Assembly (NCBI GenBank): GCA_019925105.1
Contig: JAHGAU010000002.1
Span: forward strand, 186,001-250,000
Length of the DNA: 64,000 nt
Direction of reading: 5' to 3'
DNA from: Niebla homalea
Lineage: Eukaryota > Ascomycota > Lecanoromycetes > Lecanorales > Ramalinaceae
The notes below the pieces were generated by a model. That model was not told the origin of the DNA, searched no databases, and worked only from the letters and a program-made list of their open reading frames with translations. The translations under genes were made by a program, and so were the position numbers. Shown in pieces: positions 9,949-21,435 of the stretch. The stretch's first letter is position 1, and every line of letters starts with the position of its first letter.

Positions 9949-11364
9949 ATGGAGCTTATTTCTTTACCCACCGAGCTCCTGGAGAGGATCATCACACTTG
10001 CCCTGCCAGAAGGTTTCGAGGGCGTGACATTGTCCTGCAGGAAAATATATGCAGTGTGCACGCCGTTCATTCAAAGTCACAACGCACTGCGCTCGCAGTT
10101 CCACAACATTGACTACTACGAAAACATGACCGACCCGTCTTGCACCATCACAACGGCATTCGATCTGATCAGCCGAATCGCCATCGAGCCCGTCGTGGCA
10201 TGTTATATACGACATGCCGATTTCGAAATGGACAGCCGGCCCCCTCGACGTGCCACTCGTGAGTTGCCGCCGGATGTCCATGCTGGTGGAGCCGTGGTTA
10301 GACTACTCGCCCGTTCTATTTACCTAAAGCAAGCGGGTCTCGACTGGAAGGAATACTACGCCGCAATCATAGACGACCTCCAAGCCACTATCTACTCAAG
10401 CTGCTATTCACAACATGCTGCTGCCTTTCTTTTGACTCTCTTACCCAATGTCGAGACACTTCGGCTGCCTAGAAGGTGGAGGCCTGTCGGCGCTACCGAC
10501 CAGCTCCTCGATGCCGTCTTTCGCAGGGCCAAGCAGTCGCACCTCTCTTACGACGCGCCCAGTCTGGCCCAGGTCACCAGATTTGGGCCGTATGCTGCGT
10601 TAGTACCCCAGGAATGGTTTGATTTGGATAAGGCGACCCCCTTCCTCGCCTTACCACACATGAAATCTTTTCACGGTCCCAGCTGCGTAGCCATGGGGGA
10701 CAACGACCACAAGAGCATCGCATCCCAGAACCCGGATGATGGCTTCGGTCACACCCTTGAAACGGTCCTTCTCGAGGGCTGTTGTATCGACGAAGTAGCG
10801 ATGGCCGACTTCCTCAAACACACCATCCATCTGAGGACGCTCAGGTACTCGCACATGACGAAGGGGGATCGTGGTGCCCAGGACTGGAACATCTGCAAAT
10901 TTGTCACAGCAATCGACCATGCGGTGGGCAGTCACCTTGAGGAGCTTTCCATCTCCATTCGCGAATTCCACGGCTCAATCGCTCCTGGCACGACATCGAT
11001 GCGTGGCTTCCAGCGGTTGCGGAAACTTGAATTTCCCCTCGAAATCGTGGTGTGTAACATTACTGCCGCCGCTGAAGCATTCATCGGCGACCTCGTACCC
11101 GCTACTGTCTCTCAGCTATCATTGATCTCCGGCGGAACAGACGATCATGCGAAAACCCTCAACGTAATGTTTTGGCATTTCGCCGCCAGGAAGGCATCCA
11201 CGTTGCCTGCTCTTGATGAGATCCAATTGTCCTGCCCCGACGGCGCTGATGATGCGTACAAGGAGCAGTGTGCCAAACTGCTGACGGAGACCGAAAAGGT
11301 GGACGTGGTTTTGCATTTGAAGCCATTCCCATCGACTTACACCATAACATGGAGCGAGGAATAG
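9949..11364 (+). CDS. F-box-like domain protein, 471 aa
   Basis: This is a single-exon gene starting MELISLPTELLERIITLAL. The LPTELLERII stretch followed by a conserved Cys-Arg-Lys segment (TLSCRKIY) near residues 24-32 fits the N-terminal F-box-like motif of a large, fast-expanding fungal family in which the motif binds Skp1 and the rest recruits substrates for ubiquitination (family knowledge). The remaining 400 residues contain leucine-rich segments such as LLTLLPNVETLRLP and LEELSI spaced like irregular leucine-rich repeats, but no clean repeat array. No signal peptide or membrane segment is seen. The upstream region resembles that of the SDR gene. The F-box assignment rests on about 35 residues, so a structural LRR-only role is possible. 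Confidence 0.75.
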   Translation: MELISLPTELLERIITLALPEGFEGVTLSCRKIYAVCTPFIQSHNALRSQFHNIDYYENMTDPSCTITTAFDLISRIAIEPVVACYIRHADFEMDSRPPRRATRELPPDVHAGGAVVRLLARSIYLKQAGLDWKEYYAAIIDDLQATIYSSCYSQHAAAFLLTLLPNVETLRLPRRWRPVGATDQLLDAVFRRAKQSHLSYDAPSLAQVTRFGPYAALVPQEWFDLDKATPFLALPHMKSFHGPSCVAMGDNDHKSIASQNPDDGFGHTLETVLLEGCCIDEVAMADFLKHTIHLRTLRYSHMTKGDRGAQDWNICKFVTAIDHAVGSHLEELSISIREFHGSIAPGTTSMRGFQRLRKLEFPLEIVVCNITAAAEAFIGDLVPATVSQLSLISGGTDDHAKTLNVMFWHFAARKASTLPALDEIQLSCPDGADDAYKEQCAKLLTETEKVDVVLHLKPFPSTYTITWSEE

Positions 11365-11997
11365 TGATGATGTCTCCTTCTTTCAACCATGGCGTATTCT
11401 CGGTTGTAAATGTACCTTGATGTTGCTACGCAACCACTGTTAACCGAGGCACTGATCTACGCTTGATCTTTACTGCCTACTATGTTAGGTTTTAAAGTTA
11501 AATACAAAAAGATAAAACCTGAAAAATCGAAGAATCTCAAAGGACCCGGCATTGTACAGTCATGAGTTGCTCATCATGATGTATAGTACCTTGTATACAT
11601 TCGCTCTTTGCAGTATGAACTCATATAGAGCAAGCATCTGCTGCGACCAATAAGTACTCACGTGCTGTCTCAATCTCTTTTGACGAGAATCATAGAATGC
11701 AGCTCAAGAGGTTATAATGTGTATATTGGCATAAGCTTAGAAGCGACTTGTACCTCAAGAATTCACCATGCAGGATGCGGGAGAAAGGCAGGGACCCGAA
11801 TGATCCGACTGCCCATCCTCAGTGCCTCCACCTCGGACATCATCGATGTACACAAACTACATCCCAGGATAATTCAATGCAAGATATTTGAGTGTGACGT
11901 CAGTATCCGATCTCTCCAACTCTCCCGCAGCCGCCATACTCACATCATACATCCCATCCAATTCGTTCCCAAAAAAAAAAACAAAAAAAAAACACCC
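11365..11997. other. Intergenic region between F-box-like and SDR genes
   Basis: It holds the 3' flank of the F-box-like gene and, from about 11700, the duplicated promoter-like segment of the SDR gene. A run of A's with one C (about 11971-11992) lies just before the SDR start codon. No separate gene is seen. Confidence 0.55.
11700..11975 (+). promoter_or_regulatory. Upstream segment shared with the F-box-like gene, copy 2 (CRE at 11895-11902)
   Basis: The same ordered blocks occur here as in 9510-9770: ATAAGCTTAGAAGCGACTTG and ACCTCAAGAAT near 11730-11762, TGACGTCAGTAT at 11895-11906, and ATCCCATCCAATTC at 11951-11964. Block spacing differs by about 20 bp or less between copies. The CRE sits 96 bp upstream of the SDR start codon. 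Confidence 0.65.
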
Positions 11998-13235
11998 ATG
12001 ACCATGGCCTCCCCCTCCGGTCGCCTCACCTCCAAAGTCGCAATAGTAACAGGTGCGTCCTCCGGCCTCGGCCGCGCTATCGCCCTCGCCTACATCCGCG
12101 AAGGCTGCTCCGTCCTCTGCGCTGACATCACCCCGGACGCCCGCCCGGAGTCACCGCATGAGACCGTATCGACCACGTTGGAACTGCTCCGGCTGGAAGC
12201 TCCTGATGAGAGCCGCTCGATGTTTGTGCGCTGCGATGTCAGCAGCTCCGAGGATGTGGAGGGGATGGTGGGGAGGTGTGTGGAGCGGTGGGGGAGGGTT
12301 GATATGTATGATAATCTCTTGCCCCGTACATATAGATCTCTTGCCCTTCTCGGCCTTGCGGCTACTCTCCCACTCACTGCGCCCCTCAGAGGCCGCGAGT
12401 AGGGGGGGGGGAGGATACCAGTAAGGAGGGATGAATGGGTAGGGTCGGGGGCCATCTCTGTTGATGAAAAGTCCGCATTCGTGACTTTAGATTGGTCAAC
12501 AACGCCGGCATCTTCTCGGCCCCCCTCCCCGTGCACGAAACCACCGACGACAGCTTCGACAGGACCATGGCCGTGAACGCGCGCTCCGTCTTCCTGACCT
12601 CCAAACACGCCATCCGGCAGATGCTGAGGCAGGACCCGCATCCCTCCGGGGACCGGGGCTGGATCATCAATGTGGCGAGTATCGCGGGCCTGGTCGGCGC
12701 GCGGAGGTCTCGTGAGTACCCTACGGCTTGAATCTCCTTCCTCCTTTATATAGAAATCGATTGTCTGTATGTGACGGGGGCATCGATGGGCTAATCCCGG
12801 GCTTGGGTTGGTTCGGTTAAACTGATCGGACCCCCCGTCGTCCAAACAGCGGCATACACAGCAAGCAAAGGCGCAGTCGTCCAATTGACCAAGCAAATCG
12901 CGCTCGATTACGCCCCGGATCGGATCCACTGCAATGCCATCTGTCCTGGGTGTAAGTCGCTCCTCCCTCCTTTGCCCCCCCGCCCCCCCTTTCCCAACCT
13001 AACTAATCTCCCCCCTTCGCTCTCGCGTAAAACAACAGTCACGCAGACCGGCCTCCTCGCCAAAACCTTCGAATACGTGGGCGATCAGACGGAAGCGCTG
13101 GCGGCCCGGCACCCGTTCCGCGGCCTGGGCGAGGTGGGCGATGTGGTGGGGCCGGCGGTGTTTTTGGCGAGTGAGGATGCCAGGTGGATTACTGGGGTCC
13201 CGCTGGCGGTGGATGGGGGATACACGGCGCAGTGA
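11998..13235 (+). CDS. Classical short-chain dehydrogenase/reductase, 275 aa, four exons
   Basis: Exons are 11998-12305, 12491-12711, 12850-12951 and 13039-13235, giving an unbroken Rossmann-fold oxidoreductase of normal SDR length. Visible landmarks are the cofactor loop TGASSGLG at residues 18-25, Asp in CADI after strand beta-2 (favours NAD(H) over NADP(H), inference), NNAG, catalytic Ser166 in NVASIAG, and Tyr179/Lys183 in YTASK, followed by the ICPG loop and a C-terminal GVPLAVDGGY typical of FabG-like members. All three introns are GT-AG. The substrate cannot be read from sequence. A P450 lies 1 kb downstream on the opposite strand, so a shared pathway is possible but unproven. The upstream CRE-containing segment duplicates that of the F-box-like gene. 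Confidence 0.9.
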
Positions 13236-14259
13236 CTGTGTGTGTTTGTGAGGTGAGAGAGAAGGGGAGGGGCGGGGGGTATTGAGAATGGGGGAGGGGG
13301 CGGCTTCGATTTCTTGGGTCTTGAGCGTTTGGCCCAAATCTGATTATGATATGCATTTGAAAACGTGTTCGTCATGGGGCTAAGCTTAAGGGAAAGGATC
13401 AGGCTGGCTGACTTGATGCTTTTTGGAGATATCTGGGGGGGGAGGAATCGACTCTGTTTTGGTTACAGATGCTCGTATGTTCGTGAGTCCGGCAATTCTG
13501 GCGTTTCATGCAATCAATGAGTTCAAGACCTGACTTGGTAAGGGCCATGAGGATGATTTGGTGGCACCGGGTTTGCCTTCGGTTGATTGAACATGAAAGT
13601 TCATGCACGATATGAGGCAGAGATGGAAATAGCATCAATTACGGAGTACAGCTCCAGCAATGACCACAACGCTGCTGAGATTTGCGCTGTAGATGTTTGA
13701 CTACACCTTTTAGATTTTGCACTTTAAACATTGATGATACCTGGCATATCGATACACGGGCACCCCTCTTTAGCGAAGAGCTTGGAAACCCATGGCTATA
13801 CACCTCAGCGCTTGGAGAAGTTTGGGCCACAGAAGCAAATGGAGTTTCCCTTCTGTGAATGAAAAGTATAAATTTGACTTTCCGATGACCTACCTTATAT
13901 CTATTGTAGCAAACAACGACTCTGCGCCTGCTGTGTTTCTACAACCCATGCGCAGTATCCTCTTATGCTGAATTGAGTAGCTCGCGCGGGCACTTTCAAA
14001 AACCCCACCAAGGATGCCCCTTATGATCCACAATAGACATGACGAGCCAGCGAAGGTACTCTAAAGTTCTGAAATCAGGGACACGTCCAAGTGTAGTCAG
14101 GCTGTTCTCGAGTGGCTCCGCTCATATAACCAGCAGTTAGTCAGCGGCTGAACAACGGTCTCCTAGGCTTCCAAGGCTGTGAACTTGTACAGCGTTGAGC
14201 AGAAAGGCGTATAGACGAATGCACGGTCTTCAGAGTACCGAACGGGTTGTGTGGCTCAG
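13236..14259. other. Intergenic region between convergent SDR and P450 genes
   Basis: This is the 3' flank of both genes. The small open frames on the minus strand have no recognisable domains. I see no RNA gene or repeat. Confidence 0.6.
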
Positions 14260-15949
14260 TCAAGCCTTGACAGTACCTTTCTTTCTGCGAACCTTGAAGG
14301 TCACATCCGACGGTGGCACCACAGTTTCGCCAACTGTTTTGTTCTTGGGTCGAGATGGCAACCTTTCAACATCGTAATTGGTCAACATGTATGACAAAAA
14401 CAGTTTGACCTCCGCTGCAATCAGGAATCTGCCAGGGCAAGCATGTCTTCCATGGCTGAATGATAGGAAAGTGTCGGACGTTTGCACAACACCTGTGGCC
14501 TTTGCCGTAGGATGGGCAGTACCGTTCGCTGCTTTTCCATCCACTGACGGATTTGCTATCTTTTCTTGTGATGGGTCTTCCGCGCGTGAGAATCTGAAGG
14601 CATCATATTCGTCGGCGTTGGGGTAAATCTCTGGATCGTGCTGTATGTCGTGCATGTCGACAGTTATGAGCATGCCGTAAGGGGCATGCCATCCTTCTGT
14701 TGGATTGGAGATGCCCTCCTTTGCCATCACCTTGCGTACAAGATTTTGCGTCATGAAATTACTGACACGCATACTTTCACGAAGCGCCGAATCAGCAGTA
14801 TCAAAGCGAGCCAGGCCAGCCTTTGTCCATTGGCCGTTGTCTTCGGCAAGTATGCTGTTGCTCTGTTCAAGTATACCCTCCAAATACAGACGTGAGGGTT
14901 CGGAGGACATAAGATCAAGCAAGCAATTGGTGATTGTCAGGGCAGTTGTATGAATCGCTGCAAAGTTGATGGGCATGATGCGTCGCGACAGCATGTCCAC
15001 GGTGAGCTCATCCGGACGATTGTCAGCCTTTGCGACCAAGATAGACCAGCTTACGAAGTCGTTGGGTGGCTCCCATTCGAAAGATGGGTCTTCTTCCTTC
15101 TTCCTAAAGTTCTCCAAGCGCTCTGCGATCAACGGCTTTGTGTATTTGGTGGTGTTCCAGTAGTGGTAATTGTTGCGTAGCCCAGCTAGTGGGCCTGCTA
15201 TGAATCGCAGCCAGCTAGGGACAAAACGAAGCACGAGACAGGTCATGATGATGTCCATGGCGAAGGCCCGCATGTTCGAGAGGAGATCTTCGTTGCGGCA
15301 GAGAGGAAGTCCAAGAATCATGACATTCACAGCCCGGGAGATCATAAACATGACAGAGTCTCCAACCTTGATCTCCTTCCATGCGTCTGTATCCATTCCC
15401 CATGACTCGTCAAAGCCGAGGGCAACTTCTTGCTGTAGATGGGGAATCATGGGAGGAAGTCGTCGATGCAGGTACTTGTGGATAACATGTTCATGGTATG
15501 GATCAGTCAAGATCTGCTTATGTGTAAATGCATAGTCCCCTTCCAACCCATCATAATGGACTGCAGAGGTGCTCAAGACGTCGTCCGGATGACTGAGGAG
15601 CCATGGTATTTGAGAGCGAGGAATCATGAGTCGAGGCTTCCCAGTGAAGGCAGGTATAATGTATGATTTGCCCTGTTTCAAATACTATGAAAGACATCAG
15701 TTTAGCAGAACGTAGCAGCGCCAGAACGCCAACCTTCTGATACCCTTCAGCGAGATGATCCATCGCTTTGGAGAAGCTACTGAGATGCGCACGCGTCTCG
15801 GCGAAGAGGCCATCTGCATCTTTGCCAACCCATGGGACACCGTCAGGCACCTTTGATTGTTTGGCCAGACCTTGTATGATCTGTACAAGTACAAGGAGAA
15901 GGATCGAAGCAAGAGCGGCCGGGCTGGTGACGAGATCAAACGGCTGCAT
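14260..15949 (-). CDS. Cytochrome P450 monooxygenase, 546 aa, ent-kaurene-oxidase-like
   Basis: Exon 1 is 15734-15949 and exon 2 is 14260-15684; a 49-nt intron with donor GTTGGC and acceptor CATAG joins EGYQK to YLKQGKSYI. The N terminus has one hydrophobic membrane anchor (about residues 8-28, LVTSPAALASILLLVLVQII). The haem loop FSHGRHACPGRF places the ligand Cys near residue 488. The K-helix is ESMR and the I-helix reads AAIHTTA, a pattern common in the fungal ent-kaurene oxidase/CYP68-like group (family knowledge), so oxidation of a terpenoid or other lipophilic compound at the ER is likely. No terpene synthase or other core biosynthetic gene lies nearby, so the substrate is open. Length and all key motifs are intact. 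Confidence 0.9.
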
Positions 15950-16685
15950 GATGTTTATCGGGGAGCTGGAAAGCCTTGGTGTGATCTAAGGGAAGCTGAA
16001 AGATTCACATATACTCCGTATACGGAATGGAAGACGAGCGCGCAGGCGAAGCTATTTTAATGGTGCCTCATGCTCCAACCCTCCTCATATATTGAATGAC
16101 GCAGAATCTCGCAGATCCTCGGATGGCCCCACTCCCCACTCCCCACTCCCAGGGTTGACCGTAGCAAGAGCAAGCCTAGGTACGAAAACGCCAGTCCACT
16201 GACATGCCAGCATTGCTGTCAATTTATGGACCTTATATACAGTCGTTCATTCCAGCTTTATCAGTGGACCGACTACCATGAACGTGACAAAGCAATTCGG
16301 TATGGGGAAGCTTCTTGCTGATGGGCTCGATGGCTTGGATGGGTACTGATGTCTGTGATGTCACATTCAATGTCAAGAGTACGTGCCCTGCTGTACGCCG
16401 ACGTGCTGCTAGCTACGCAGTGATCTTCCGCTCCATCTGCAAGCTCCAAGCTCTGTCACTGTGACGACGAGCGCGGGCCTTAACTCACTGCGATTCACGG
16501 CGGCAGTAGATCATGACTCATGTGAAGCTCTGTGCAGAGCAAGAAAGGCAGAATTTACGATGCGACACCCTTCAGCCTTGTGGGGCATGCAACAGAACCT
16601 GCCACAAGCTGCTTGAAGCCTGCCTGCAGCGACAAGCTTACTGTTTTGCCCTCATATAGAACAGACAAGATTGCGGGGAGCGAAC
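15950..16685. other. Divergent intergenic region (P450 / disordered protein)
   Basis: This segment is upstream of both the minus-strand P450 and the plus-strand 992-aa protein. It contains a short CCCCACT repeat near 16128-16148 but no gene I can support. Confidence 0.6.
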
Positions 16686-19664
16686 ATGTCTCGCATCCTC
16701 ACAATATCATCATTTGACACACTACAAGATGAACCAGCTGCATGTCGTCCAGATGATGTCGTATATCCAGCATCGGAAGAAGATGCTTCGACTGGAGAGG
16801 AGAGGCTTAAGAAGCGGCGGCGGATCATGCAAGCCGGGCTTGACTATCTCAAAGGCAAAGAACCTTTCATCCTCACAGCGAGCTTGAGAGGGCCATTCGA
16901 CAGGGGATGGACAAATCCATGGGCCAAAGGGCGACCTGCGTCTCGGGGCCAGGAGGCTAAGCGCCGCAAGCTTGCTGTGAAGCAAGAATCGTTGGAGGAT
17001 GTGCAGGCCTTTCAGAGAGTGGCCATTCCTGATACAGAAGGGAAGCAAGCCAAAGTGGAGCATGACGCTGGTTTCGAGCGACATGTCACTCCAACTGTCA
17101 TGGCACAACCACAGGCTTTGAATCGACATCGTGATGAAGCCTCCGTCTTGATGGGCAACGAAGACGCTTACACGCCCGGAAACGAGGCTTTCAGTAAAAG
17201 ACCAGGGCAAGCAGACTGGCTAAAGAGAGACAGAGCTTCCCGACTTGCCAAGACGACCAGGCATAAATCGCCCTCCCCTGTTCCAGCGCCACGATTGCTG
17301 ATCGAAAGCCGGACGCCCCAAACGGGCCAGATTATAGGGAGCATCGCGGATCCCTCAAGATATGTGCATAGACACAGCGACGGACCCAGGACCGCACATA
17401 AGAGCCCTAAAGTCTCTCCCGCAACACATGCGCTGCTTGTCCACCACAGCACCTCTGGAAGCAAGCAAGATCACACCCGAGAAGGCAAAGCCGTGTCAGA
17501 CATTGACGATGATATTCAGGTTGCCGAGATTGCCACGCCTAATGCCATGAACCCGATCAGTCATGCGCATGAGGAGGACAAGACGTCAAGCACAACACGA
17601 TCTTCGGAGAGGAGGCAGAATAGTTCGCCGAAACGTGAAGAGCATGGAGACAAGGAAAGAAGAATCCGTCATCGGTCATCGAGAGTTCAGCCTCCTCGTG
17701 GGGCTTCGGGGAAAGAAAGGGGGGCGTCATCCCATGAGCAGAAGGACAAGACTGAAGATCGCGCACGTAGTGGCCTCTTGAAGCCAGCAAAGTCTGACCG
17801 TCGGAAACTTTCACCACGGGCCCTTCCTCCATCAACTTATCAACCTGTATTTGAATACCAAGTACCAAGGAAATCCAATTCTGTGCCCTCCAATGACAGT
17901 ACGCCATTTGAATCGGCACTCGAGCACATGTCGATTTCTTCCGAGAATGAATCAGTAAGCAAGGGAAATGCCTACATCCGAAAGACGGGAAAGAATCCAT
18001 CGTCACCAGCTACTGCCCGGGCAGGGAAATCCAAGGCAACGTTGAAGCTCATTGGTGGCCGTAGGCTAACGTTCACGCCTAACGGAGGTCCATCTGTCCA
18101 AAGGGAACGATCAGCTTCTCAAGTCTCTGTGAATAGTCGCAAAGAAGTCAACGAAGGACCAAGGCTCTCTGGGCCGGAAGAGGGCGTCACCACAAAGACT
18201 TCAACCAAGTCGAGCGATAGGCCTCACGCCAAGAGTGAGAAATCTAAAGAGTCGACTGGATTCCTGCCTGAAGCACAGATCGTACCAGATCCATTACGGG
18301 CCCGGCAGCTAGTGTCAGAACCATCGACGGACATGCTTGAGACCGACAAGAAGTCTATCATGGCCCTTGAGTACAATGATGAAGATTCTTACGCTGACCT
18401 AGCTACTCAAGCCGCAATGGAAAAGGCTCGACAACGGTTCAATGATGATATAATCGCAGATCTGAAAACACCCGTTCGCGAAATCAATGAACATCTCTCT
18501 CGGTCCAAGTCATCCAGGCTCACCACCGTTCACAGGGGAATCGACTCGCGAGAGTTGCAGAGCCAGAACGAGGAACATACAGTGCCCATGGACACCCAAG
18601 CAATGATTAATGGCATGTCACCCTTCGACTTGATGACTTCGAAGAAGCGATCGCCCGTCCAAGCTGCAAAGAGCCCAATAGAAGACCCGCCGACTACTCA
18701 GTCTCCAACGTCTCCTATATCGCCCACTACGCCTGTGGATTTTCCTCGTAATTCACCAAGCATGGACACATCACCGTCCAACCCAGAGCCTCCAAAGGGC
18801 CCGACGCTACCACCATACCATTACAGCCCCCCCGCAACCGCGAGTCCGAAATCTCACTCTCCCACAAAGTCCCAGCGGCAACCTCCCCAATCGCATGCTC
18901 ATCCAGAAGCAAGCGCCAAAACACCAACTCTATCTGCCCTAACATCCTTCTCAATCAATCCCAACGGAACTCTTACGGAGATAAGCGCTATACAAGATGG
19001 TCAACAACCAGAGCCTTTGATGGTAGCCAACGAATCATATACAACTTTGCCTGAGATATCGTTCAGTAACACGGCGATTTCCCATGCCCATCCAGACCCC
19101 CAGCGTAGTGCTGAGGACAGAAGCATGGAAAATAGTCGCAAACCCGTGAGTCACGGTACGCCTCTATCCAGCGCAGAAAGTAGGGGCAACGAACGTTCGG
19201 ACCGTGCAAGCAACGGCATCCCGCGCTCTAGTATAGACCAAGCAAGCGGTAAGCGTCTTAGTGATGGCACGCCCAAGAAATTCAAACTCTCACCTTCAAA
19301 ATCTGCGCAGCCGACACCAGGGTCCAACAACAGCATTCCCAAATCCAGCGGGCAAAGCCAACCTCTTCCTAGCCCCTTGGAGAGCCCCTTGTCAGGCAAG
19401 AAGACTCGAAACGCCACTACTTTTGTCTTTGGCGACAGTAGTAGTATGACAAGAAACGACGAGGATCTGGAGGCAGCGCTCGATGACGCTGGTAGCTTTC
19501 TGGGGGACTGGAGCGTTGATGCTGAGTTACGACGGGGTGGGCTCAATTCCGTAAATAAGGGAAAGAAAATTGAGGGTGCCCGTGGAGGCAATGCAGGCCG
19601 TGATACCGGGAGAGGAAAAGGCATCTTGTCGAAAAGCAAGGGTAGAGAGAGAAGAAGTAAGTAG
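16686..19664 (+). CDS. Large disordered hypothetical protein, 992 aa
   Basis: This single-exon gene starts MSRILTISSFD. Residues about 40-85 form the only ordered-looking part: a basic KKRRRIMQAGLDYL segment and the motif PFILTASLRGPFDRGWTNPW, which I associate with a conserved N-terminal block of otherwise divergent ascomycete proteins. The rest is Ser/Pro/Lys/Arg-rich low-complexity sequence with many SP and TP sites, scattered basic nuclear-localisation-like patches (KRRRI, EAKRRK) and an acidic patch near the C terminus (DDAGSFLGDW). A nuclear, phosphorylated protein is a reasonable inference; no enzymatic motif is visible. There is no signal peptide. Confidence 0.8.
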   Translation: MSRILTISSFDTLQDEPAACRPDDVVYPASEEDASTGEERLKKRRRIMQAGLDYLKGKEPFILTASLRGPFDRGWTNPWAKGRPASRGQEAKRRKLAVKQESLEDVQAFQRVAIPDTEGKQAKVEHDAGFERHVTPTVMAQPQALNRHRDEASVLMGNEDAYTPGNEAFSKRPGQADWLKRDRASRLAKTTRHKSPSPVPAPRLLIESRTPQTGQIIGSIADPSRYVHRHSDGPRTAHKSPKVSPATHALLVHHSTSGSKQDHTREGKAVSDIDDDIQVAEIATPNAMNPISHAHEEDKTSSTTRSSERRQNSSPKREEHGDKERRIRHRSSRVQPPRGASGKERGASSHEQKDKTEDRARSGLLKPAKSDRRKLSPRALPPSTYQPVFEYQVPRKSNSVPSNDSTPFESALEHMSISSENESVSKGNAYIRKTGKNPSSPATARAGKSKATLKLIGGRRLTFTPNGGPSVQRERSASQVSVNSRKEVNEGPRLSGPEEGVTTKTSTKSSDRPHAKSEKSKESTGFLPEAQIVPDPLRARQLVSEPSTDMLETDKKSIMALEYNDEDSYADLATQAAMEKARQRFNDDIIADLKTPVREINEHLSRSKSSRLTTVHRGIDSRELQSQNEEHTVPMDTQAMINGMSPFDLMTSKKRSPVQAAKSPIEDPPTTQSPTSPISPTTPVDFPRNSPSMDTSPSNPEPPKGPTLPPYHYSPPATASPKSHSPTKSQRQPPQSHAHPEASAKTPTLSALTSFSINPNGTLTEISAIQDGQQPEPLMVANESYTTLPEISFSNTAISHAHPDPQRSAEDRSMENSRKPVSHGTPLSSAESRGNERSDRASNGIPRSSIDQASGKRLSDGTPKKFKLSPSKSAQPTPGSNNSIPKSSGQSQPLPSPLESPLSGKKTRNATTFVFGDSSSMTRNDEDLEAALDDAGSFLGDWSVDAELRRGGLNSVNKGKKIEGARGGNAGRDTGRGKGILSKSKGRERRSK

Positions 19665-19913
19665 TTGGACAGTGGCGGCCCACTTACAACTGTTCGCCGT
19701 TAAAGGTGTGACGATTAATGGCCTTGAATTTTATCTGACAGCCCAAGCGCTTCGTAAAGGGGTGATTCGGAGTTTGTAGATTGCGAAAGAGATACCCATC
19801 TGTACAAACGTGCAGTACATGTGATCCATACGAGGAATCAATTGAAAGTCACGGACGCAAATGCTTCTGATGATGATGATTTCAATTGTACTGGTGGTCT
19901 GCTGTTTTAATAG

Positions 19914-21435
19914 CTACCCAAGCCTACGAGACGATCCACTTTGATCACTCTCGCTGAAGTCCCCACCTCTCCTCTCTTGTTCGAGTCTCCTATCAAACTC
20001 GTTCTGAGCCTCACTTTGCGCATAGCTCCGCTCCTGATCCGAGCTCGAGAACGCGAAGTTGTCGTCCCCGCTCGCCTGATGATTTGGTATAGACCTTCGT
20101 CGCCCGCGACCACCTGCGCTCATGGGAGATGGCGAGGGTGCACGACCGCTGTCTGCCGGCCCAGCGCTGTCTGCGCCCCGACGTATTCTCTCCCAAGCGC
20201 TGAGCCCATCATCGACTGTGCTGCCTGAGTCCTGGCTAGTTCTAGTGGGTGCGTCTCTGTTTCGACCGTGCTGCCCATCCGTTCTGCGACGGGCCCTGCG
20301 ACGGGGCTGACTCTCGCCTCTTGTAGAGTTTTCATCAGAGTCTTGACTCCCCATTTTCATGGCATCCTCCTCCGCGAAATCCAGCATCCCTATCCCACCT
20401 GTCGGACTCGCATCATCCATATCCTTCGACCTTGACCCCCCACCCCTCTGTATCCTCTCCCTGTGTCTCCCCCACAGATCGCCCGCCTCCCTCTCTCCCT
20501 GCCCGTAAATTCGATCTCCTCCCCCCCGCGACTGTTGCTGCTGCTGCTGCTCGAACCCCACCGCCCCTCCACCCAGCCCCACCACCTCCGCCTGTTCCTC
20601 CTCCTCTTCCTCCTGCCTTTCCTGCCCTCTCCCCGGCCTCCCCACCCCCTTCCCAAGTTCCCCCTCCGCCTTCCGTTCTCCCTGTTCTTCTCCCTAACCA
20701 CCTCCCTCATCGCCCTCTTCACGCCCTCCAACCTCTCATCCCGTCCCTCTCCCACACTCGTCACACCGAGGCCATAAACCCCAGCACCATCCCCCCAAAA
20801 AACACCCCCATGGCCGCATACGCACTCCCCCGCACCAGGTGCACCACCGTCCTCCGGGCCTGCACGCCCCACCGCGCGCCAACCTCCCATTTGCCCCCAT
20901 TGAACCGCATGCGCTCGCCATCCCAGAAGCCGGCCCAGCGGCGCTTTTCGGGGGTGGACAGCATGGGGCCGGAGAGGGGCCAGCGGTAGTTGTGGCGGGT
21001 GGTGTAGGTGCGGTAGGCGGCGGCGAGGGCGCCGAGGGCGGGGCCGTAGGACATGATGGCGTAGCCCCGGGCGGAGTGTTGGGCCACGGCGAGGGTCTCG
21101 GGGCCGGTGAGCGGGCGGGCGATTTGCCGGGAGAGGAAGGTGAGGCGCGTGTTGATGAGTTGGTTGCGGCGCGGGGTGGTGTAACCTTGGGTGCAAAGGA
21201 GGAGGGGGTTAGTTGATGGGTGGGGAAGCTGGGGTGAATGGTGGTTGAGATGTTGGAGCTGGGGGGGGGGAGAGGGAGGGGGGTGGGGTGGAATATGCTA
21301 CGTACCGCATAGCGGACCTAGAAGGGGGAGACCGGTAGGGAGGATTGACGGGTCGATTGACGAGGGGAGATCGGTGGAGGGGGGGATGGAAGTTCCGTAG
21401 GGTGAGGGGGCTGGAGGGTCATCGAGGGTGGCCAT
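19914..21435 (-). CDS. Unknown membrane protein, 442 aa, three exons
   Basis: Exons are 21306-21435, 20767-21185 and 19914-20693. The two introns (120 and 73 nt) restore one frame: MATLDDPPAPSPYG, then GYTTPRRNQLINTRLTF, then a long polar tail. Exon 2 encodes two hydrophobic segments (SYGPALGALAAAY and AAMGVFFGGMVLGFMAS) separated by a conserved-looking basic/aromatic region (RHNYRWPLSG, RRWAGFWDGERM), suggesting a small two-span membrane protein. Exon 3 has Glu-, Gln- and Arg-rich low complexity and a C-terminal motif SAWERIRR that I have seen in fungal proteins of unknown function. No function is claimed. It is divergent from the App1 gene about 0.3-0.8 kb away. Confidence 0.75.

Noticed and set aside
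14260..16685. SDR + P450 as a secondary-metabolite cluster
   Set aside because: No polyketide synthase, NRPS, terpene synthase, or pathway regulator is visible within the window; two tailoring-type enzymes alone are not enough.
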